Part shown: positions 57,701 to 64,000 of the stretch, piece after piece
Position numbering within the stretch: position 1 is the stretch's first letter
Layout: every line of letters starts with the position of its first letter
DNA from: Hemicordylus capensis
Lineage: Eukaryota; Chordata; Lepidosauria; Squamata; Cordylidae
NCBI RefSeq assembly: GCF_027244095.1
Contig: NC_069670.1
Coordinates: forward strand, 19,705,820-19,769,819
Length of the DNA stretch: 64,000 bases
Reading direction: 5' to 3'
Translations under genes and position numbers: made by a program
The notes under the pieces: generated by a model
What the model was told of the DNA's origin: nothing
The model's input: the letters and a program-made list of their open reading frames with translations, nothing else
The model's database searches: none

Positions 57701-58202
57701 TGGGGGTGGATAGGGCCAGTTACTCTCCCCCTGCTAAATAAAGAGAATCACCATGTTAAGATTCCCTTTGCCAAGTTAGCAGGGGTTAGTACATCTATTT
57801 ACATCTATTTTAAAAATACATCTATTTTTATGACAAAGATATGTATGGAGAGCTGGTCTGATTTGTTTTTGATTTGCTTGATTGTATGTAACCTATAAAA
57901 CTCTGGAGCAAGACAACTTCAGTGCACAGGGCAATCCAGATTCTTGGCTTGTGCGGTGACTTCATGGCTATGAATAAAGACTAATCACACACACCCTTGT
58001 TGTTCTACAATTTCTGGCAAACCTTTGTTGAACAGGAAGCCTTTTTTGAGGGAACCTGGTCAATCCTTTTGGGTCAGTACTGGATCAGGAAGAGAAGACA
58101 AGGTTCCAGAAGAATTCCCGCTACGAAAGTCCATGAAAAGGGATTACCTTGACAGAACATAATGAAGCCGATGGCCAGCAGCCAGAGGTACATTTTGGAC
58201 AT
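54743..58202 (-). CDS. V-C1 immunoglobulin-superfamily receptor, minus-strand family copy 3
   Basis: Four exons read in phase 1: leader 58202-58148 (MSKMYLWLLAIGFIMFCQ), V 56972-56640 (333 bases), C1 56007-55699 (309 bases) and TM 54877-54743. The V domain has EISCTS, FSWYRRR, DSGLYFC and a J-like NGTSLIVGG. The C1 has LACVVHG, VSWNISG and YTCEV with NSS and NIS sequons. The TM segment is IPLAVMVLLALLLLLLSFLW, with a Lys at its outer edge and no charge inside. A GTAATG donor follows, so cytoplasmic exons probably lie further left. If not spliced, the frame runs to a stop at 54669 with no ITIM. The exons look functional. Signalling type is undecided. A second possible leader lies at 60667. Confidence 0.82.
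54935..55140. repeat. Tandem GATTTGATTT-rich satellite in the C1-TM intron
   Basis: Repeats of TTGATTTGATTTG with a higher-order unit containing GCAAGAATCTTTAGGCAAGA, about three times. It lies just upstream of the TM exon. Confidence 0.8.
57525..57790 (+). repeat. Interspersed repeat family X
   Basis: Contains ATGGCTCAGGGCAGTTTACA, CAAAGGGCTCACAATCTAAA and TACCAGCAACAGTCACTGGA. An (ATC)n run precedes it. It lies in intron 1 of the minus-strand receptor. Confidence 0.6.
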
Positions 58203-58407
58203 TATATGGTTTGACTCCGTATAAGTGCTACATCAGTGTCTCCTCATGTAACATTTTTAGTGCAATCCTACGCATGTTCACTCAAAAGAATTTCCACTGA
58301 GTTCAATCCGATTTCCTCCCAGGTAAGGGTATGTATTGCAACCTGTGTATGTTTTCTCTCCACTTAGTTTAGCACTGCAAGAGTTTCTTTGCTTTGCTGT
58401 TCAACAG

Positions 58408-59148
58408 CTGACTCAAAGGGAGATACAGTCTGAACAGCAAATTTGTGTGGTGATGCAAATGGCCTCCCCACATGCACAGAGCCCCGAATCGAGCTCCCGA
58501 TGGCCCAAGCTGATGGGGGGGAGGGCTGCCCCTAGGGGAGTGCCTAGGGGAGCCACCACCAGCCCGCTGCCACTACGGTGTGTGACGTTACTGCCTGCCC
58601 CCCAATCACCCTTTTCCAAACTAGTAGGCTCCCCTGATCCTTAAAGGATCTCTTTGCAAGCATCCCCAAACTGGGTTGAACCAGGTTGATCCGAACTGGG
58701 CCCAGTTCAGCTCGACCTCAGACCAGCTCGACCTCAAACCCTTTTAAGAGTTCAGTTTGAGCTCAAACCAGTCAAACCATTCTGGTTCAACTCGAAGCCC
58801 AGTTCGAGTCGAACCAGTTCACACACCCCTAGATACAGAAACACCACAACAGTGGTCACAGATGCTAGCATCTCCTGTACATATTTACTGCAAGATTCCA
58901 GATGGATCTCATGCATGAAGTGTAACCAGGTACAAGCAGGACCAAGGCAACTGCCTACAAAACTAAGTGCGAAATCCCAAAAAATAAAGTGCCATGCTAA
59001 ATATCCAGTATCAGAAGGAAGCCATGCAAGTCAAGGGGGTGATCTGATCCTCAGCAAAGTGCAAAGAAATGTCTCCAGAGTTCACCACTGTGCCACAGGC
59101 AACAGTGTGGAATTCAGAATCCAGAGCGGGTTCGACTGATTGTCACAG
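58408..59148 (+). pseudogene. Plus-strand receptor V exon relic, split by an insertion
   Basis: A CAG acceptor before CTGACTCAAAGGGAGATACA and a CACAG|GTGAGTG donor at 59148 match the V exon borders of the receptor at 9116-9439. The middle keeps VTDASISC, a LILSKVQRN segment, CATGNSVEFRI and QSG. There are frameshifts and a 402-base insertion (58429-58830), and the tyrosine before the second Cys is lost. It is a dead copy of the plus-strand family. Confidence 0.8.
58429..58830. mobile_element. hAT-like MITE inserted in the V relic
   Basis: The 402 bases are flanked by the 8-base duplication AGATACAG (58421-58428 and 58831-58838). The right end CACACACCCCT is hAT-like and the right half has GGTTCGAACTCG-type inverted motifs. 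The left end is not a clear match, so it may be truncated. Confidence 0.65.
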
Positions 59149-59368
59149 GTGAGTGTTGATCACCTTACTATATCTCCTACCCAAGTGCAAACTAACAAAC
59201 ACTCTTTCTAGCAACATGCTCCTCAGATGCCATCTTTGCTCACTTTATGTTCAGCTAACTGTGTTTTACCAGAGCTTGTGCTCCTTTTGGTTCTTTGCAA
59301 CTGGACAAAAACTCCTTTACACAAGGAATTTCCTCATTTTTTCTCACTTTCTTTACTTTGTTGGTTAA

Positions 59369-59940
59369 AAACATAAGAACAGCCCTGCTGGATCAGGCCC
59401 AAGGAGGCCTATCCAGTCCAGCATCCTGTTTCCCACAGTGGCCTACCAGATGCCTCTGAGAAGCCCACAGGCCAGACGTGAAGGCATGCTCACTCTCCTG
59501 CTGTTGCTCCCTTACAACTGGTATTCAGAGGCATCTTGCCTCTAAGGCTGGAAGTGGCCTATAGCCACCAGACTAGTAGCCCTTGATAGACCTGTCCTCC
59601 GTGAATTTGTCTAAGCTCCTTTTAAAGCCATTCAAGCTGGTGGCCATCACCACATCCCATGGCAAAGAATTCCATAGATAAGGGTTTCTGAACCTTGGGC
59701 CCCCAGATGTTGATGGACTACAACTCCCATCATCCCCAGCCATGTCCATTGTGGCTGGGTATGATGGGATTTGTAGTCCATCAACATCTGGGGGCCCAAG
59801 GTTAAGAAACCCTGCCATAGAGTAATTGTGCGCTGTGTGAAAAAGTACTTTCTTTTGTCGGTCCTAAATTTCCCAACCTTCAGTTTCATGAGATGATCTC
59901 TGGTTCTAGTGTTGCGAGAGAGGGAGAGAGATTTCTCTCT
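59369..59940 (-). mobile_element. CR1 LINE 3' end, antisense, split by a MITE
   Basis: Starts ACATAAGAACAGCCCTGCTG (CR1 terminus) and continues into the ORF2 C-terminus. A palindromic MITE interrupts it. Confidence 0.85.
59682..59818. mobile_element. Palindromic MITE nested in CR1
   Basis: Arms around ATGTTGATGGACTACAACTC and its complement, flanked by CCATAGA on both sides. It is younger than the CR1 fragment. Confidence 0.75.
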
Positions 59941-60234
59941 GGGTTAGAACAGGCGTGGTTAACCATGCTGGCATCCCCTAGGACCTGTTTGTAGCGTTTA
60001 AAATCTGTGGTGTGTGTTCTCTCTCAGCTTCTCTTATCACGGTTTTAAATAACTGCCAAGCGTCCTGAAGAGATCTGATCCTATTGATTCCCCTTTCCCC
60101 TTCCTTTTAACTGAGCCCCTTCGTGTTGCAAAGTTTCCTCATTCCCCATTCATTCAATAAACGGTGGCTGGGGATGATGGGAGTTGTAGTTGGAGCTGGA
60201 GGGCCAAGTTTGCCCACCCCTGTTCTAGACCAGG

Positions 60235-60330
60235 ACTGGAAGACTGAATGCAACAAATATTTATATACCACTTTTCAAAAAAAGTTCCCAAAGTGGTTTA
60301 CATAGACAGAAATAAATACATCTAAATAAA
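60235..60330 (+). repeat. Interspersed repeat family X, fragment
   Basis: ACAAATATTTATATACCACT and AAAGTTCCCAAAGTGGTTTA mark the family start. Confidence 0.6.
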
Positions 60331-60627
60331 TAAATGAAATGGCTCCAGGAGCTGCTGTCATCTGCAGAAGATGCATCATCTGACTCAAACCTCCGACTCA
60401 TCAATGAAGCCTCCGATACAAGCCTTTGACTCACCATCCACTTCAGCTGCAGAAGACGGCACTGTGTGTAGGAGGGACATCATCCGACTCAAGCAACCAA
60501 AACACCCTCATCTGCTCCTGCCAAGTGTTTTATCTAAATCACAGCCAACTTCTCCCAAGTTGTCAGATTGCAGAAGAATTCAATGATCCTAATTTCCAGA
60601 GGCAGGTTAAAGCAAAAGAAATCTTAC

Positions 60628-60667
60628 CTGGGGAGGACAAGAGGAGATACTTGGCCAGCAACCACAT
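60628..60667 (-). CDS. Leader exon of a minus-strand receptor (alternative or orphan)
   Basis: Forty bases encode MWLLAKYLLLSSP and end at a GTAAGA donor in phase 1, nearly identical to the leader at 6295-6256. It could be an alternative leader for the gene whose V exon is at 56972, since the phase fits. It could also be the remnant of a fourth minus-strand copy whose other exons were lost. The V relic and leader at 58202 lie between. Confidence 0.7.
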
Positions 60668-61344
60668 CCCAGAAGAAATAGTCTGCTCCTAGCATCAACA
60701 ACCTGCAGGTTCAAATGAGAGGGTTTGGCCTCTGATGCCCATTTCTTGTCAAGAAGCACCTCCCTGTGGTCAGAGGTGCAGTGTGTGTGCCAGCAAGGCC
60801 AATGAGGTTCCAGTCCTAGGCAACCACAGAGCGGGAATCAGCCCCCAGCATTTCACAGAACTCCTCGCACTGTTTTGTTATCAGAGACCAGCCATCACAA
60901 GAGTGCAGGTGACTCTGCTTCAGCTGGATTAGTTGTGATTTCCAAGTCTTGGGTTTTCTGCTCCTTTTCTTCATCATCCCCTCCTGTATTTGCAGGTTTT
61001 GTGTGCCACTAAAGGATAGCTCATCCGTTAATCTGGTTTTAGGCATCAGAAAAGCACAGATTTTCAATTTTGGGATGCCAAGTTAAGTACTGTAAATTAA
61101 GCATTTTTAAGTAGATTAAGTATATTTTGACGAAGAATTGGGAAGGATTGTATCGTATCTCTCTGCTTGCATGATTTGAAAGAGAAGCTACTGAGGAGGC
61201 TTCCAAAGGTCCTCGTTTGTGCAAGACAGTATTTTTGTATGCATAGAAATTGGGAAAAGACAGACATCACAGCACACTGAACTAAGAAGAGATCTTTCAG
61301 TCAGCCAGACTGCGTCAGAGTTCAGAAGCTGAAGGGGCTACGTG
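60668..61344. promoter_or_regulatory. Shared head-to-head promoter region, second copy
   Basis: Separates leaders at 60667 (minus) and 61345 (plus) and aligns with 6296-7098. It keeps the TTCACAGAA palindrome at 60852-60860 and the TTCTTCATCATCCCCTCCTG block. Confidence 0.5.
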
Positions 61345-61599
61345 ATGTGTGCCCACTTGCTTGGGATTCTTCTCCTTTTTCTGCACAGTAAGTATTCTGC
61401 AGTGCAGTCCTAACCATGTTTACTCAGAAGTAAGGTCCTCAGAAACTAATAGGACTTACTTTCAAGTAAGTGTGCTCTCTACAACACAACCCTATGCATC
61501 CTTAGAAGTACTCTACCCTAATACTATCCTTCCAGATTAGAGAAATACAAACACGTTCAGTTGAATAGGTCACTGAACCTTCTTTTCATATTATAATGT

Positions 61600-61706
61600 A
61601 CATAGGAAGCTGCCATATACTGAGTCAGACCATTGGCCTATCTAGCTCAGTATTGTCTTCACAGACTGGCAGCGGCTTCTCTGAGGTTGCAGGCAGGCTG
61701 TACCTT
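61600..61706 (-). mobile_element. 5S-type SINE tail fragment, antisense
   Basis: ACATAGGAAGCTGCCATATA and TGAGTCAGACCATTGGCC are the antisense tail of the 5S-headed SINE. Confidence 0.7.
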
Positions 61707-61819
61707 TTCATATTATGATGATTAGCATAAGGATTAATGTTATGAAGTTCAGATTATGAAGTTCAAAGTGTTTCGGATATATTATTTCTATAAGTAAATT
61801 AGATTCTCTTACTTAACAA

Positions 61820-62080
61820 GAGCCACCTAATGGCACAGCGGGAAGCAACTTGCCTAGAGAGCAAAGAGGTTGTCAGTTCGAATCCCCGCTGGTATGTTTC
61901 CCAGACTATGGGAAGCACCTATATCAGGCAGCAGTGATATAGGAAGGTGCTGAAAGCCATCATCTCATACTGTGAGGGAGGAGGCAATGGTCAACCCATC
62001 CTGGATTCTACCAAGAAAACCATATGGCTCTGTGGTTGCCAGGAGTTGACTACTCGACGGCACAACCTTTCCTTTCTTTC
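61820..62080 (+). mobile_element. Sauria-type SINE
   Basis: AGCCACCTAATGGCACAGCG, TTCGAATCCCCGCTGG and the tail GGAGTTGACTACTCGACGGC. It lies in the leader-V intron. Confidence 0.85.
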
Positions 62081-62574
62081 ACTAAACAAGGAATTAATAA
62101 TTTGTGAAACCAAGTTTCTGTGAAGCCAAAGGTTGTCATGAATGACTCTTGGGTGTAGATTTCCCTCACAGTTTAACAAGTTTACATATATTTGTTTTCC
62201 GTTTTTGGTATCTTGTGATCTGAAAAACTTTCAGTTGAGAGTGAATTCCAAAGAAATGGAATCAAGCTTTCTGACAAGGCATTCAGTGTACAAACTGGGG
62301 TGTTAGGAAATGATCTATGAGACCTTTTTGTTGTGGTTTGGGAAGACATGTTTGGCATCCTTTCCCCAAGATTTGGTCCCCATTCTTTATCTTAAGCTTT
62401 TTCTGCACAACAGCCCTGTGAGGCTGACCTTTAATAATCCTGTGACAGAGGATGTGAGTGACGGGGTGACTTTCCGTGGTTTCTCAGAGGCTCGATGGTA
62501 GAGTTCAAATCAATATCCATTATTAGCGGTGACAATTCTGCATCTCTGCCATGTGCTCTTCAGTGAGGCAGGGA

Positions 62575-62868
62575 GGCGAGCTGGTCCTGTGGTAGCAAGC
62601 ATGAATTTGCTAAGCAGGGTCCACCCTGGTTTGCATTTGAATGAGAGACTACATGTGTGAGCACTGTAAGAGCCCTTAAGAGATGGAGCCGCTCTGGGAA
62701 GAGCATCTAGATTCTAAGTTCCCTCTCTAGCTTCTCCAAGACAGGGCCGAGAGAGATTCATGCCTGCAACCTTGGAGAAGCCGCTGCCAGTCTGTGTAGA
62801 CAATACTGAGCAAGATGGACCAAAAGTCTGACTCAGTATACGGCAGCTCCCTATGTTCCTATATCTCT
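62575..62868 (+). mobile_element. 5S rRNA-derived SINE
   Basis: TTGCTAAGCAGGGTCCACCC and TTTGAATGAGAGACT resemble 5S rRNA. The tail is GACTCAGTATACGGCAGCTC. Confidence 0.8.
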
Positions 62869-63867
62869 GTATTCAAGAAAGGTGAACAAATCTGGCTGAT
62901 GTGTGCAAAGATCTCAGGGTCGGTGGGCTGGGTGGCGGGGGGGCAACCCATGCTTTTTAAAATCATTTTTGAAAATGTGCCTTTACTTTGAACTGCATGA
63001 AATGACAAAATTGTCTTCGTAAATATTAAACGGTATGGTTCAGGCACGGAGGCTGCCGCCCAGTGTATGGCTCAGCACTGCATGGCATGGCTGTAGATGC
63101 CAACAGAGAAATCAGGCACACACACACCCTGCAGGATTTCCCAGCACCGCTAGCAGGCAGCCAGGCAGTCTGCATGGGCTGTACCAGTCCCAGGCTCACC
63201 CACACGGTGGCAGGGATAACACACTCTCATGAACGCATCATGTAATCTGCAGAGATGTTTTCCCTCCACTTAGTTTTGCACTAGATCACTCGGGAGTTTC
63301 TTTGCTTTCCTTTACAGCTGCTCATTCACAGGGAGGCACAGAAATACCACAGCAGTTGACCCAGGTGTAGGCATCTCCTGGAGAGACCAGAAATATCACC
63401 TGTGACCTTCCAGATGGAGATGCTGTGTGGAAAACGACGTGGTACAAAGAGGAGCAGGACAGAAGCCTGCGCATGATTGAACCAAGTTACAACGAGAGAA
63501 CAGCAGGAGCAAAGGTCCGTAAAGCTATTCTGACCCTCAGGAATATACAAAGAAAACTCTCTGGGATTTATTATTGTGCCACAACCATCAATAAAGCATT
63601 CAGAATCCTGAGCGGGACGAGGCTCATCATCAGAGGTGAGCAGCCCGGCACGTTTGGGAAATGGTGGTTGTTTGTTGTTGAATGTCTCTCCTACTCAACT
63701 GCAGACCTGCTCCAGACAGCTTGCAAGTGCCACCCACCCCACAAATTAAAACACAAAAGATTAGATGAAGTCACAATAAAGCCTCAAACAATAATCAGCC
63801 AAACAATTCAATCAAAGAGGAGGGTGCAATCATGGGAAAGCAGGCTTTGAATTAGTCCTCTGCACAC

Positions 63868-64000
63868 CTTCAGTGGCGCAGCGGGGAAATGCTTGACTAA
63901 CAAGCAGAAGGTTGCCAGTTTGAATCCCTGCTGGGACTATATCGGGCAGCAGCAATATAGGAAGATGCTGAAAGGCAACATCTCACACTGCGCGGGAGGA
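63868..64000 (+). mobile_element. Sauria-type SINE, cut by the window edge
   Basis: TCAGTGGCGCAGCGGGGAAA and TTTGAATCCCTGCTGG mark the tRNA head. The Bov-B-like tail would be to the right. Confidence 0.8.

Larger units (their letters stand above)
61345..63635 (+). pseudogene. Plus-strand receptor copy 4: leader and V exon, V carries a stop (3' end off window)
   Basis: The leader 61345-61387 encodes MCAHLLGILLLFLH with a GTAAGT donor. The V exon 63318-63635 (318 bases) has NITCDLP, TTWYKEEQDRSL, SGIYYCAT and a J-like SGTRLIIRG, with a GTGAGC donor. An in-frame TAG at 63368-63370 falls about 17 residues into the V exon, where copy 1 has an Arg or Gln. The usually conserved Asp before SGIYYC is Leu. 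Splice sites and the rest of the frame are intact, so decay is recent; an allelic or sequencing error is possible. C1 and later exons would lie to the right of the window. Confidence 0.78.

Noticed and set aside
62586-62660. True 5S rRNA gene
   Set aside because: Only the internal promoter part resembles 5S; the 5' and 3' parts of the RNA are missing and a SINE tail follows.

Overview
The window looks like squamate reptile (probably lizard) nuclear DNA. The evidence is the repeat fauna: a tRNA-headed SINE with a Bov-B-like tail (Sauria SINE type), SINEs headed by 5S rRNA, many CR1 3' ends plus one long CR1, L2 pieces, a Tc1 element, a Helitron and numerous palindromic hAT-like MITEs. Host coding sequence is sparse, split into short exons and heavily interrupted by transposons. 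Nothing suggests a bacterium or virus.

The main host content is a duplicated cluster of immunoglobulin-superfamily receptors. Two families lie head to head. The minus-strand family has a leader exon, a VJ-type V domain, a C1 domain and a TM exon. The plus-strand family has a leader, V, C1, TM, a small cytoplasmic exon and a 33-base last exon carrying an ITIM (IDYAEV). All the introns checked between Ig exons are phase 1. The plus-strand gene at 7099-15113 reads as a complete 287-residue protein across six exons. Its divergent partner runs from 6295 leftwards out of the window. A second minus-strand gene (58202 to 54743) has intact leader, V, C1 and TM exons. A second head-to-head arrangement (leaders at 60667 minus and 61345 plus) has a homologous intergenic region. 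Relics show further rounds of duplication: a minus-strand leader plus C1 at 34.9-33.8 kb, a plus-strand ITIM exon at 50.1 kb, a plus-strand V exon split by an insertion at 58.4-59.1 kb, and a spare TM exon at 53.6 kb. The J-like V ends (for example NGSRLIV) resemble NKp30/NCR3 and the MHC-linked V-C1 genes of amphibians. That assignment is inference.

Between the receptor blocks lie two other gene-like regions. At 36.7-38.7 kb seven exons join in perfect phase into about 231 residues of an acidic, helix-rich protein I do not recognise (possibly HEAT/maestro-like). A truncated duplicate sits at 16.0-17.0 kb. At 23.8-27.3 kb short exons encode a Pro/Ser-rich protein with a helical C-terminus. 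Its last exon and 3' flank are repeated about four times in tandem.

Mobile DNA fills the rest. A nearly intact Tc1 (4505-6127) sits in intron 1 of the first minus-strand receptor. A Helitron (20870-21914) carries a captured ANKRD40-like first exon and is nested in a larger TIR element (20246-22536). A 744-base element (2324-3067) has perfect 38-base TIRs and a string of hairpins. A long broken CR1 occupies about 42.2-46.1 kb. Small fossil pieces of Copia-type and possibly Gypsy-type LTR elements are also present.
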